From Acuticoccus sp965213555 (GTDB lineage: Bacteria; Pseudomonadota; Alphaproteobacteria; Rhizobiales; Amorphaceae), in NCBI RefSeq assembly GCF_965213555.1, contig NZ_OZ243890.1:1178001-1242000 (forward strand): a DNA stretch of 64,000 nt. Reading direction: 5' to 3'. This document shows positions 8,209 to 17,624 of this stretch, in pieces. Both the position numbers and the translations under genes were made by a program. Each line of letters begins with the position of its first letter. Position 1 is the first letter of the stretch. The notes under the pieces were generated by a model. That model made no database searches and was not told the DNA's origin. It saw nothing but the letters and a program-made list of their open reading frames with translations.

Positions 8209-9687
8209 ATGTTCAACGAACTCGGCCTCAGCCCGAAGGTGCTTTCCGCCGTCGAGGCTGCCGGGTACACCAAGCCGACGCCCATCCAGGCGGAGGCGAT
8301 CCCGCACGCGTTGCAGAAGAAGGACGTGCTCGGCCTCGCGCAGACCGGGACGGGCAAGACCGCCTCGTTCGTTTTGCCGATGCTGTCCCTCCTCGAGAAG
8401 GGACGGGCCAGGGCGCGCATGCCGCGCACGCTCATCCTCGAGCCGACCCGCGAGCTCGCCGCCCAGGTGGAGGAGAGCTTCGAGAAGTACGGCGTCAACC
8501 ACAAGCTGACAGTCGCGCTGCTCATCGGCGGCGTGTCCTTCGGCGACCAGAACCGCAAGATCGATCGTGGCGCCGACGTCGTCATCGCGACGCCGGGTCG
8601 CCTGCTCGACCACATCGAGCGCGGCAAGCTCCTCTTGCAGCAGATCGAGATCCTCGTCGTCGACGAGGCGGACCGCATGCTCGACATGGGCTTCATCCCG
8701 GACATCGAGCGCATCTGCAAGCTGCTGCCGACGCGACGCCAGACGTTGTTCTTCTCGGCCACGATGCCGAAGGAGATCGTCAGCCTCGTCGACCGCTTCC
8801 TCACCGACCCCGTGCGGGTGGCGGTCTCCCCGCCGTCCTCGGCGGCCGAGACCGTGACCCAGCGCTTCGTGAAGTCCGGCGCGTTGCCTAAGGAGAAGCG
8901 CGAGACGCTGCGCCGTCTGCTGCACGCGGCGGACGAGCTCACCAACGGCATCATCTTCTGCAACCGCAAGCGCGACATCGGCACGCTCTTCCGCTCGCTG
9001 GAGCGGCATGGTTTCTCGGCCGGTGCGCTGCACGGCGACCTCGACCAGCGCACCCGCATGGCGACGCTGGACGCCTTCAAGACGAACAAGCTGACGCTTC
9101 TCGTCGCCTCGGACGTCGCCGCCCGCGGGCTCGACATCCCTAAGGTCAGTCACATCTTCAACTACGACGTCCCGCACAACGCGGAGGACTACGTCCACCG
9201 CATCGGCCGCACCGGGCGGGCCGGACGCTCGGGCAGCGCCTTCACCATCGCAACGCCCGAGGACCGCAAGCTCGTGGCAGCCATTGAGGCCATGCTGAAG
9301 CATGACGTGACGTGGCTCGATGAGCCGGAGCGTGCCGCGGCTCCCTCGAAGGGGCCGTCGGAGGACGCTCCCGCAGAGAGCCGTGGCAGCGATCGCCGAG
9401 GCCGCCGCGAGCAGCGCCGACGCGAGCCGGACCGCACAAGCGCCGAGCATCGCGCCAAGGCGAGCGCCGAACGGTCCGAGGGCGAGCGCCGAGGCGAGCG
9501 GCCTCGCGCATCCGAGGGCGGGCGGGGTGGCGAGCCCCAGGGCGAGCGTGGACGCGGGCGCAGCCGTGAGCCGGAGGACTTGCGCGTCGCCTTCAAGGAC
9601 ACGCCCTACGTGCCGGCCTTCCTGACGCGCGCGGTTGAGCCACGCAAGGCGTCCGATCGCTCCGAGGCGCCCGAGCCCGTCGAGTGA
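8209..9687 (+). CDS. DEAD/DEAH-box RNA helicase (RhlE-like)
   Basis: ATP-dependent RNA helicase for ribosome assembly or RNA decay. From ATG 8209 (MFNELGLSPKVLSAV, the usual family start with the Q-motif TKPTPIQ at 21-27) the motifs run in order: AQTGTGKT 44-51, PTRELA 79-84, TPGR 128-131, DEAD 152-155, SAT 183-185, and HRIGRTGRAGR near residue 330. The last ~120 residues are a low-complexity Arg/Glu/Ser tail, as in RhlE proteins, likely an RNA-binding extension. Open sequence extends upstream to 8047, but it crosses the promoter and is not family-like. Confidence 0.9.
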   Translation: MFNELGLSPKVLSAVEAAGYTKPTPIQAEAIPHALQKKDVLGLAQTGTGKTASFVLPMLSLLEKGRARARMPRTLILEPTRELAAQVEESFEKYGVNHKLTVALLIGGVSFGDQNRKIDRGADVVIATPGRLLDHIERGKLLLQQIEILVVDEADRMLDMGFIPDIERICKLLPTRRQTLFFSATMPKEIVSLVDRFLTDPVRVAVSPPSSAAETVTQRFVKSGALPKEKRETLRRLLHAADELTNGIIFCNRKRDIGTLFRSLERHGFSAGALHGDLDQRTRMATLDAFKTNKLTLLVASDVAARGLDIPKVSHIFNYDVPHNAEDYVHRIGRTGRAGRSGSAFTIATPEDRKLVAAIEAMLKHDVTWLDEPERAAAPSKGPSEDAPAESRGSDRRGRREQRRREPDRTSAEHRAKASAERSEGERRGERPRASEGGRGGEPQGERGRGRSREPEDLRVAFKDTPYVPAFLTRAVEPRKASDRSEAPEPVE

Positions 9688-9770
9688 TCGACGGACCGGC
9701 GTCGACGGGACGTTAACCGGCAGGACGGACGTTCGGGCTGCGTCATGCCTTCCTTGGCGCGACAGCCCGA

Positions 9771-10562
9771 GTGGAGCCTGTGCCCCATACCCGTCCGAAC
9801 CCGCCATCATCGACCAGCCGGGTACCCCTGCTGCGGCTGGAGCTCGTCGGCCCCGTGGCGGCGTCCGCCGAGGTCGAGGCGCGTCCGGACGAGACCCATG
9901 TCGCGCTCGGCGCAGTCCGAGGCGTTGGCACGGACCCAGGCGGGCGCACCACCTCGCCGACCGAGCCGAGCCGGCGTACACCCAAGGAGGCGTCCCCTGC
10001 AGCGAGCAAGGACGAGCGAGGATCGACCCCGCCCCGGGCGTGGGACGGTTCGGCGCCGGCGACGAGCGCGCTGAAGGGCAGCGCGGTCGACGGACCGTTC
10101 GTCGGCGAGCGGCCGATGCTGATGCGCGATGCTCGACGGCTGTGGATGCGCGGCCGGGCCGGACGCGCGCCACCCGCCGTCCTGATCGTTTCGCTGCACG
10201 CCCGTCAATTCACCGAGGTCAGCCAGCTGCCGCGCACGCATCGCGCCATTCGCGACGCGCTCGAGAGGGTCGGGCCCACGTACGCCACGGGGCTGTGCAC
10301 GCTCGCCCTCCTACTCGAAGTGTCCCCGCCACACCGAGCCGACAGGGTCGCGGAGGCCGTTCGCGACACCCTCGAGCGGTCCTTCGCAGCGGAGGGCCGG
10401 GAGGGTATACGCATCGCATGCGGCATCGCGGCGCTGCGTCGCGGCGACGACCCGACCGTCGCGGTGTGCATCGCCGAAGACTGCCTCCGCCTCGCGCAGT
10501 CCGGCATGGATCCCATCGTGTCGGAGGCGTCGATGCCCGACGCGCGGCGACACGCCGCCTGA
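9771..10562 (+). CDS. Hypothetical protein with possible degenerate GGDEF domain
   Basis: A 263-residue ORF whose codon use (G/C third positions, LRLELVGPVAASAEVEARPD) looks coding. The first ~120 residues are low-complexity Pro/Thr/Ser/Ala. The second half resembles the fold end of a diguanylate cyclase domain: IRIACGIAALRRGDDPTVAV followed by CIAEDCLRLAQSGMDPIV mirrors the usual SIGVA...AD.ALY.AK.AGR pattern. The GG[D/E]EF active site itself is absent, so no c-di-GMP synthesis is expected. The N-terminal start is uncertain. Family assignment is an inference from pattern only. Confidence 0.5.
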   Translation: MEPVPHTRPNPPSSTSRVPLLRLELVGPVAASAEVEARPDETHVALGAVRGVGTDPGGRTTSPTEPSRRTPKEASPAASKDERGSTPPRAWDGSAPATSALKGSAVDGPFVGERPMLMRDARRLWMRGRAGRAPPAVLIVSLHARQFTEVSQLPRTHRAIRDALERVGPTYATGLCTLALLLEVSPPHRADRVAEAVRDTLERSFAAEGREGIRIACGIAALRRGDDPTVAVCIAEDCLRLAQSGMDPIVSEASMPDARRHAA

Positions 10563-10754
10563 TCGCACGCTCAAGCGCAGCATCGATCCGCAAACAGGCG
10601 TCTGCGCGCGCAGCGTCCCTGCCCTTCGCCAGGAGCGCTCCAAGTTTAGCGAGGGTATCCTCGAGCGCCGACTTGCAGAGCTCGGCACAACTTGCATGAA
10701 CGGACTTTACATGGATCGGGCGGTGGTCACAGTCCCGCTCGGGGAGGACGACGC

Positions 10755-13700
10755 ATGCTTGAGGACGATCAGGAGACCAAGGACGGCAAGCTGAACGACC
10801 TCGCCGAGAGCGTGCGCGGGCAGAACGGGGACGTCGCCTTCGCGACCTTCGCCGAGCTCCTGTTCCGCCACGCTGCCGCGGAGGATCTCTCGCGCTACAG
10901 CGTGGAGGACCTCATGCGCATCGCGCAAAAGGGTTGGGACGCGTTGCAGAAGCGCCCGCTTGATGCGCCGGGCGTCACCGTGATGTCGCCGGAGGAGCTG
11001 TCCGTGGTGGAGGCCGGGACGCACCGTGCGATCTCCGTGGTGGAGGCGATCAACGCCGACAAGCCGTTCCTGTTCGGCTCGCTGAAGAACGAGCTCCACG
11101 CGCAGGACCTCGAGCTCCACCTCGTGGTCCATCCGATCTTCGCGCTGGAGCGCGACCGGGACGGCAGCCTCGTCGCCTTCCACGGCGAGGCGCAGGCCGG
11201 CGACGGTCATGCCCACGAGAGCTTCGTCCACGTCCACATCGAGCCGCTCGACGACGCGGGCGAGCGGGAGGCCCTCGCCGAGGCGTTGACCCGGGTGCTG
11301 GCGGACGTCGACGCCGCCGTCGCGGACTGGCCGAAGATGCGCGCGCTCCTGCGCGAGGCGATCGAGCGCTACCGCCACGAGCCGCCGCCGGTGGACACGG
11401 ACGTTCTGGAAGAGGCGATCGCGTTCCTCGAGACCGTGGAGCGGTCCGACTTCATCCTGACCGGGATGCGTCAGTACACGCTCGACGGTTCGCCGGACGA
11501 GGGCGAGCTCGTCGGTGAGGACGACGGGCTCGGCATCCTGCGCGACCCTGAGCTCAAGGTGCTGCGCCGCGGCACGGAGCTCGTCACCATGACGCCGGAG
11601 GTGCGCGAGTTCCTCAAGCGTGCCGACCCCATCATCATCGCCAAGGCGAACGTGCAGAGCAGGGTCCACCGGCGGACCCACCTCGACTACATCGGCGTCA
11701 AGCGGTTCGAGGACGGCTCCCTCAAGGGTGAGCTGCGCATCGTCGGGCTGTTCACGTCGGCCGCCTACACCGGCTCGGTGTTCGCCATCCCGATGCTGCG
11801 GCGCAAGGCGAACAACGTGGTCAGGGCGCTCGGCTTCGACCCGCTCAGCCACTCGGGCAACGCGGTCGTCAACGTCCTCGAGACCTACCCGCGCGACGAG
11901 CTGTTCCAGATCGACGAGGGGCTGCTGGCCCGCTTCGCGCTCGCCATCCTGCAGCTCTCGGAGCGACCGCGCGTGCGGGTCCTGTCGCGCATCGACCCGT
12001 TCGACCGGTTCGTCTCCGCGCTGATCTTCGTGCCGCGCGACCGCTTCACCACCGCGGTGCGCGAGGCCATCGAGGCGATGATGGCGGAGGCCTACGACGG
12101 ACACGTGTCGGCGCGCTACGTGTCGATGCCCGAGGGCGTCCTCACCCGCCTCCACCTCATCATCGGCCGGCGCGAGCGCGAGACGCCGCGGCCCGACCCG
12201 CGCGAGCTCGAGGATCGCATCTCAGCGCTGATCCGCACATGGTCGGACGAGCTCCTGCGCGCTGCGGTGGCAGCGCCCAAGCTCAGCCTCGACCGCTTCA
12301 AGATCGCCGACTGGTCGCCCTCGTTCTCCGACTCCTACAGGGCGACCTACACGGCCGAGCGCGCGGTGCGCGACATCACGATCCTGGAGCGCATCGGCGA
12401 GGAGACCCCGACCGCGATCCTGTTCTTCCGGCGCGACGCGGTGGAGGGGCCGGACCGCTGCTCGCTGAAGATCTACCACAAGGACGCACCGATCCTGTTG
12501 TCGGCCCGCGTCCCAATCCTCGAGAACATGGGCTTCATCGTCGTCAACGAGCGCACGTTCCGCGTGACCGTGCCGCATTCCGAGGGCGGCATCTACATCC
12601 ACGACATGACGCTCGCCGTCGCCTCGGGCGAGGCGATCGACGTCGCGGCCCACGCCGAGAAGCTGCAGGCCATGTTCATCGCGGTGTGGGAGGGCATGGC
12701 GGAGAGCGACGGCTACAACGCGCTGCTGCTGAACGCCGGCATGGGGTGGCGGGACATCGCCGTGCTGCGCGCGCTCTCGCGCTACCTGCGGCAGGCCGGC
12801 ATCGCCTACGGCCAGGACCTCATGGCCGACACGTTGAACGCCTATCCCGAGCTCGCCAGCGCGATCGTGGAGCTCTTCCGGGCGCGGTTCGATCCGGACT
12901 GGGACGGAGAGGATCGCGAGGCCGCCGCCAACCGGATCGCCAACGGCATCGAAGAGCTCTGCAACGACATCACGAGCCTTGCCGACGACACGATCGTCCA
13001 CCGCTTCCAGAACCTCGTCGAGGCAGCGGTGCGCACCAACGTCTTCCAGCGCGAGGACGACGGCGAGCCGGCGCGCACGTTCGCCTTCAAGTTCGATCCC
13101 CGCAAGATCGTGGGACTGCCGCGCCCAGCGCCGTTCCGTGAGATCTGGGTCTACTCCCCGCGCGTGGAGGGCGTGCACCTGCGCTTCGGCGCCGTCGCCC
13201 GCGGCGGTCTGAGGTGGTCGGACCGGCCGCAGGACTTCCGGACCGAGGTGCTCGGCCTCGTCAAGGCGCAGCAGACCAAGAACGCGGTGATCGTGCCGGT
13301 GGGCGCCAAGGGCGGCTTCTTCCCCAAGAAGCTGCCGGACCGGGCCAACCGCGACGCCTTCCTCGAGGAGGGCCGCGAGGCCTACAAGGTGTTCGTCGAC
13401 ACCATGCTCGACATCACCGACGACCTCGACGGCGACGAGGTGGTGCCACCGGAGCGCGTGGTCCGCCACGACGGGGACGACGCCTACCTCGTGGTCGCCG
13501 CGGACAAGGGCACGGCGACGTTCTCCGACATGGCCAACGCGATCAGCCAGGCGCACGGCTTCTGGCTCGACGACGCGTTCGCCTCCGGCGGCTCGGCGGG
13601 ATACGACCACAAGGTCATGGGCATCACCGCCAAGGGGGCCTGGGAGGCGGTCAAGCGCCACTTCCGCGAACTCGACCACGACATCCAGACGAAGCCGTTC

Positions 13701-15605
13701 ACCGCGGTCGGGGTCGGCGACATGTCGGGTGACGTGTTCGGCAACGGAATGCTCCTGTCGCGCGTCACCCGCCTCGTCGCCGCGTTCGATCACCGCGACA
13801 TCTTCATCGACCCGGACCCGGACCCCGAGAGGAGCTACGCCGAGCGCGAGCGGCTGTTCGGGCTGCCGCGCTCGTCCTGGCAGGACTACGACCGCTCGGC
13901 GCTGTCGGCGGGGGGCGGCGTCTACTCGCGCTCGGCCAAGTCCATCGAGCTGTCGCCGGAGGCAAGGCTCGCCCTCGACATCGGGCGCGGCTCGCTGACG
14001 CCCGCAGACGTGATGCGCGCGATCCTGCAGGCGCCGGTGGATCTCCTTTGGTTCGGCGGGATCGGCACCTACGTGCGCGCGCCGCACGAGTCGAACCTCG
14101 ACATCGGCGACCGCGCCAACGACGCGATCCGCATCTCGGCGCACGAGGTGCGTGCTGAGGTCGTCGGCGAGGGCGCCAACCTCGGCGTCAGTCACGCCGG
14201 ACGCATCGCCTACGCGCTGGCGGGTGGCCGCATCAACTCCGACGCCATCGACAACTCGGCGGGCGTCAACACCTCGGACATCGAGGTCAACATCAAGATC
14301 GCCCTCGCCGACGCCATGCGGAAGGAGAAGCTGACGCGCGAGGAGCGCAATGCGCTGCTCGCCGAGATGACCGACGAGGTGGCCGCGCTCGTCCTGCGCA
14401 ACAACTACCTGCAGACGCTCGCGATCTCGTTGTCCAAGATGCAGAACGTGCAAAACGCCGGCTACCAGCGCCGGCTGATGGAGGTCTTGGAGCCGCGCGG
14501 CCTCGACCGCGAGATCGAAGGGCTGCCGTCCAACGCCGCGCTCGACGACCGCGTCCACCGCGGCGAGGGGCTGACCCGGCCCGAGATCGGCGTGCTCCTC
14601 GCCTACGCCAAGATCACGCTGTTCGACGACATCCTGCAGTCCGACGTCCCCGACGACGACTACCTGTCGCGCGAGGTCTTGCGCTACTTCCCCACACAGA
14701 TGACCGAGCGCTTCGCCGATGAGGTGCGCGGCCATAAGCTGCGCCGCGAGGTCATCTCGACGATGCTCGCCAACTCGATGATCAACCGGGGCGGGCCGAC
14801 CTTCGTCGTCCGCGTCGGGGACCAGACGGGCGCGCCGGTGCCGCTGATCGCCCGCGCGTTCGCCGCCGCGCGCGACGCGTTCGGCCTCATCGCCCTCAAC
14901 GGGGAGATCGACAAGCTCGACAACGTGCTGCCCGGCGACGTGCAGCTGAGGCTCTACGCCAACGTGCGCTCGCTGCTCGTCGATGCCGCGGTCTGGTTCG
15001 TGCGCAACGAGAGCTTCGCGACCGGGCTCGAGGACGTCATCGCCCGGTTCCGTGCCGGCATCGACGCGCTGCGCGGGCTCTACCAGACCGTGCTTCCTGA
15101 GGACGATGCGGACGAGCTGCGCCAGCACGCCGCCCTGCTCGCGGGCGACGGAGTGCCCGACGCACTGGCCCAGGAGTTTGCCCGCCTGCCGCTCGCCGTC
15201 GCCGGGCTCGACGTGACCGTCGTCGCGGACGCCTGCCGGGTCGACCTCGCGGACGCCGGCGCCGTGTGGTTCGCGCTCAACGACCGCTTCCGCATCATGC
15301 AGCTCGACGAGACGGCGCGCAGCATCGAAGCGGAGGACTACTACGACGGGCTGGCGCTGGACCGGGCGCGGCGCGTGCTGGCGGACGCCCACCGCAACCT
15401 TGCCATCGACGTCCTCATGAGTGTGCGTGAGGGGTCGGGCACCGAGCGGGTCGACGCGTGGCTCGCCTCCCATGGGGCGGTGGTCGCCCAGACGCAGCGC
15501 GCCGTCGCCGACATCGTCGGAGGCGGGCGGGCGAGCATCTCGCGCCTCGCCGTCGCCTCCGGCCTCCTCGCCGACCTCGCGGCACCCTCGAGGGTTGCAG
15601 CGTGA
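10755..15605 (+). CDS. gdh: NAD-specific glutamate dehydrogenase, large (~180 kDa) class
   Basis: Catalyses oxidative deamination of glutamate to 2-oxoglutarate with NAD, in the cytoplasm, mainly for amino-acid catabolism. From ATG 10755 (MLEDDQETKDGKL), preceded by ggggagga, the protein has 1,616 residues, the normal size for this bacterial class. The N-terminal ~700 residues are the regulatory ACT-like region; the catalytic core follows, with GGLRWSDRPQDFRTEVLGL, KNAVIVPVGAKGGFFPKKLP and EGANLGVSHAGRIAYALAGG. The open frame reaches 10692, but the extra residues lack a ribosome site. Monocistronic by appearance. Confidence 0.93.
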   Translation: MLEDDQETKDGKLNDLAESVRGQNGDVAFATFAELLFRHAAAEDLSRYSVEDLMRIAQKGWDALQKRPLDAPGVTVMSPEELSVVEAGTHRAISVVEAINADKPFLFGSLKNELHAQDLELHLVVHPIFALERDRDGSLVAFHGEAQAGDGHAHESFVHVHIEPLDDAGEREALAEALTRVLADVDAAVADWPKMRALLREAIERYRHEPPPVDTDVLEEAIAFLETVERSDFILTGMRQYTLDGSPDEGELVGEDDGLGILRDPELKVLRRGTELVTMTPEVREFLKRADPIIIAKANVQSRVHRRTHLDYIGVKRFEDGSLKGELRIVGLFTSAAYTGSVFAIPMLRRKANNVVRALGFDPLSHSGNAVVNVLETYPRDELFQIDEGLLARFALAILQLSERPRVRVLSRIDPFDRFVSALIFVPRDRFTTAVREAIEAMMAEAYDGHVSARYVSMPEGVLTRLHLIIGRRERETPRPDPRELEDRISALIRTWSDELLRAAVAAPKLSLDRFKIADWSPSFSDSYRATYTAERAVRDITILERIGEETPTAILFFRRDAVEGPDRCSLKIYHKDAPILLSARVPILENMGFIVVNERTFRVTVPHSEGGIYIHDMTLAVASGEAIDVAAHAEKLQAMFIAVWEGMAESDGYNALLLNAGMGWRDIAVLRALSRYLRQAGIAYGQDLMADTLNAYPELASAIVELFRARFDPDWDGEDREAAANRIANGIEELCNDITSLADDTIVHRFQNLVEAAVRTNVFQREDDGEPARTFAFKFDPRKIVGLPRPAPFREIWVYSPRVEGVHLRFGAVARGGLRWSDRPQDFRTEVLGLVKAQQTKNAVIVPVGAKGGFFPKKLPDRANRDAFLEEGREAYKVFVDTMLDITDDLDGDEVVPPERVVRHDGDDAYLVVAADKGTATFSDMANAISQAHGFWLDDAFASGGSAGYDHKVMGITAKGAWEAVKRHFRELDHDIQTKPFTAVGVGDMSGDVFGNGMLLSRVTRLVAAFDHRDIFIDPDPDPERSYAERERLFGLPRSSWQDYDRSALSAGGGVYSRSAKSIELSPEARLALDIGRGSLTPADVMRAILQAPVDLLWFGGIGTYVRAPHESNLDIGDRANDAIRISAHEVRAEVVGEGANLGVSHAGRIAYALAGGRINSDAIDNSAGVNTSDIEVNIKIALADAMRKEKLTREERNALLAEMTDEVAALVLRNNYLQTLAISLSKMQNVQNAGYQRRLMEVLEPRGLDREIEGLPSNAALDDRVHRGEGLTRPEIGVLLAYAKITLFDDILQSDVPDDDYLSREVLRYFPTQMTERFADEVRGHKLRREVISTMLANSMINRGGPTFVVRVGDQTGAPVPLIARAFAAARDAFGLIALNGEIDKLDNVLPGDVQLRLYANVRSLLVDAAVWFVRNESFATGLEDVIARFRAGIDALRGLYQTVLPEDDADELRQHAALLAGDGVPDALAQEFARLPLAVAGLDVTVVADACRVDLADAGAVWFALNDRFRIMQLDETARSIEAEDYYDGLALDRARRVLADAHRNLAIDVLMSVREGSGTERVDAWLASHGAVVAQTQRAVADIVGGGRASISRLAVASGLLADLAAPSRVAA

Positions 15606-15722
15606 CGGCCCTCCAGGTCCGGGCTCCGTGTGGCTAGCTGATATGCGACGACCCGGTTAACGCCGTCTTCACCGTGCGTCCCCATATGTCGGGGGCGATT
15701 TGCGTGAGGGTACTGCGTCGCA

Positions 15723-16829
15723 ATGAGCGATCCATCGGCCGGGGCGCCCGCGGCGTCCCGGCCGCCCGACATCGACACCGTCATCGTCGGCGACGCGCTG
15801 GAGGTTCTGCCGCGCCTCGCGCCGGGCTCCATCGACTGCGCGTTCGTCGATCCGCCGTACAACCTCCAGCTCGACGGGGCCCTCCGCCGCCCCAACCAGT
15901 CGCGCGTGGCCGGCGTCGACGACGACTGGGACAAGTTCACGGGCTTCGCCGACTTCGACGCCTTCACGCGCGCCTGGCTCGGCCCCGTGCGACGGGCGTT
16001 GCGGCCGAACGGCACGCTCTGGGTGATGGGCACCTACCACAGCATCCACCGCGTCGGTGCGGCACTCCAGGACACGGGGTTCTGGATCCTCAACGACGTG
16101 GTCTGGGTGAAGACCAACCCGATGCCGAACTTTCGCGGCCGGCGCTTCACCAACGCCCACGAGACGTTGATCTGGGCGGTCGCCGATGCGCGACGGACGG
16201 ACTACACGTTCAACTATCACTCGATGAAGGCGTTCAACGACGACGTCCAACATCGCTCGGACTGGACGTTGGCGCTGTGCGGCGGGCCCGAGCGGCTGCG
16301 CGGACCGGACGGAGCCAAGGCGCATCCGACGCAAAAGCCCGAGGCGTTGGTCGCCCGCGCGCTGCTCGCGTCGACGCGGCCGGGCGACGTCGTCCTCGAT
16401 CCGTTCCTCGGCACCGGCACCACCGCCGCGGTCGCGCGGCGCTTCGGCCGACGCTACGTGGGGATCGAGCGCGATGCCACCTACGCCGCCCTCGCGAAGG
16501 CGCGCATCGCAGCGGTGCAGCCCCACTCCGAGCTGGCGCAGCTCGGCGCCGGCGAGCGGCCCCGCCGCGTCCCGTTCGGCCTCCTCGTGGAGGCGGGCCG
16601 GGTGAAGGTGGGCGCCGAGCTCGTCGGTGGCCGCGAAGGGCCTCGCGCGCGGGTGCGGGTGGACGGCTCGATCCGGTCCGGCGACCACGAGGGATCCATC
16701 CACAAGGTGGGTGCCGCCGTGCAGGCCCTGCCCGCCTGCAACGGCTGGACCTACTGGAACGTGCGACAGGGCCGCCGGCTCGTCCCCCTCGACGCGCTCC
16801 GCGAGGCCATGCGCCGCGAGCTCGCCTGA
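15723..16829 (+). CDS. ccrM: Adenine-specific DNA methyltransferase CcrM (GANTC)
   Basis: Beta-class N6-adenine methyltransferase that methylates GANTC, cell-cycle controlled in alphaproteobacteria. The catalytic motif DPPY is at residues 43-46 and precedes the SAM-binding LDPFLGTGTT at 225-234, the beta-class order. HPTQKP at 201-206 is also typical. The C-terminal ~90 residues (GAELVGGREGPRARVRVDGS onward) are the CcrM-specific DNA-recognition extension that ordinary restriction-type enzymes lack. No partner restriction gene is near, which supports a solitary regulatory enzyme. No GANTC site is visible in the 118-base upstream spacer. Confidence 0.92.
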   Translation: MSDPSAGAPAASRPPDIDTVIVGDALEVLPRLAPGSIDCAFVDPPYNLQLDGALRRPNQSRVAGVDDDWDKFTGFADFDAFTRAWLGPVRRALRPNGTLWVMGTYHSIHRVGAALQDTGFWILNDVVWVKTNPMPNFRGRRFTNAHETLIWAVADARRTDYTFNYHSMKAFNDDVQHRSDWTLALCGGPERLRGPDGAKAHPTQKPEALVARALLASTRPGDVVLDPFLGTGTTAAVARRFGRRYVGIERDATYAALAKARIAAVQPHSELAQLGAGERPRRVPFGLLVEAGRVKVGAELVGGREGPRARVRVDGSIRSGDHEGSIHKVGAAVQALPACNGWTYWNVRQGRRLVPLDALREAMRRELA

Positions 16830-16857
16830 ACCCGCGCCCTCTACGGCGCGAAACCGC

Positions 16858-17556
16858 TCAGACGGTGATCGCCTCGCCGATCCCTGGCACGGTGACGATG
16901 TTGGCCGCCTCCCCCATCTCGCGCCGGAACGCCTCGGCGTCCGGGTCGAGGAACTCGAACGTGCCGTAGTGGCATGGCACGACGGTGTCGAAGTCGAAGT
17001 AGCGCTTGCACGCCATCGCCGCGAGCTTGGCGCCCATGGTGAAGCGATCGCCGATCGGCACCAGGCCGACCTTGGGCGACCAGATCTCGTTGTACAGCGC
17101 CATGTCGCCGAAGATGCCGGTGTCGCCCATCGCGTAGACCGTCTTCTCACCGTCCGCCTCGATGATCACGCCCAGCGGGTTGCCGAGGTAGATCGGACCC
17201 TGGTCGCCGCTCATGGATGACGAATGGAGCGCGTTGACGAACGAGGCACGGACCGGGCCGAGGGCCACCGTGCCGCCGTGGTTGACCGGGTTGGTCTTCT
17301 CGACGCCCTGCGCGCCGAGCCAACCGCAGATTTCGTAGGCCGCAGTCACGGTCGCGCCGCTCGCCTGGGCGATCGCCGGCGTGTCGCCGATGTGGTCGCC
17401 GTGGCCGTGGGTGATCAGGATATGGGTGACGCCCTCGGCGACCTCCTCCCAGCCACCGTTCCAGGACGGGTTGCCGGTCAGGAAGGGGTCGATGAGGAGC
17501 CGCGTCCCCGCGACCTCGAGCCGGAACGTCGCGTGACCGTACCACGTGAGCTGCAT
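16858..17556 (-). CDS. UPF0173 metal-dependent hydrolase (metallo-beta-lactamase fold)
   Basis: Cytoplasmic MBL-fold hydrolase of 232 residues. It begins MQLTWYGHATFRLEVAG, the UPF0173 signature, and carries the metal-binding HGHGDH at about 50-55; further ligands are likely in NALHSSSMS, MGDTGIFGD and CHYGTFEFL. The in vivo substrate of this family is not known to me. Convergent with ccrM (28-base gap), and its start lies 68 bases from the end of mutY, so mutY and this gene may share a transcript. Confidence 0.88.
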   Translation of the reverse strand: MQLTWYGHATFRLEVAGTRLLIDPFLTGNPSWNGGWEEVAEGVTHILITHGHGDHIGDTPAIAQASGATVTAAYEICGWLGAQGVEKTNPVNHGGTVALGPVRASFVNALHSSSMSGDQGPIYLGNPLGVIIEADGEKTVYAMGDTGIFGDMALYNEIWSPKVGLVPIGDRFTMGAKLAAMACKRYFDFDTVVPCHYGTFEFLDPDAEAFRREMGEAANIVTVPGIGEAITV

Positions 17557-17624
17557 GGTGGACCTTTCCCTGCGTTGTGCCTCGACGCTGCCGACCTAGC
17601 GGCGGCGGGTGGCCGAAGGTAGGC

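Noticed and set aside
10563..10754. Possible small gene between the GGDEF-like protein and the dehydrogenase
   Set aside because: Open frames there are short continuations of neighbouring shadows with no ribosome site.
10707..12155. 482-residue minus-strand open frame
   Set aside because: Also antisense to the dehydrogenase; no ribosome site and no domain.
12222..15473. 1,083-residue open frame on the minus strand
   Set aside because: Antisense shadow of the NAD-glutamate dehydrogenase; composition is His/Arg/Val repeats with no family motif.
15723..16829. Restriction-modification system around the methyltransferase
   Set aside because: The enzyme has the CcrM C-terminal extension and no nuclease gene is adjacent, so a solitary cell-cycle methylase fits better.
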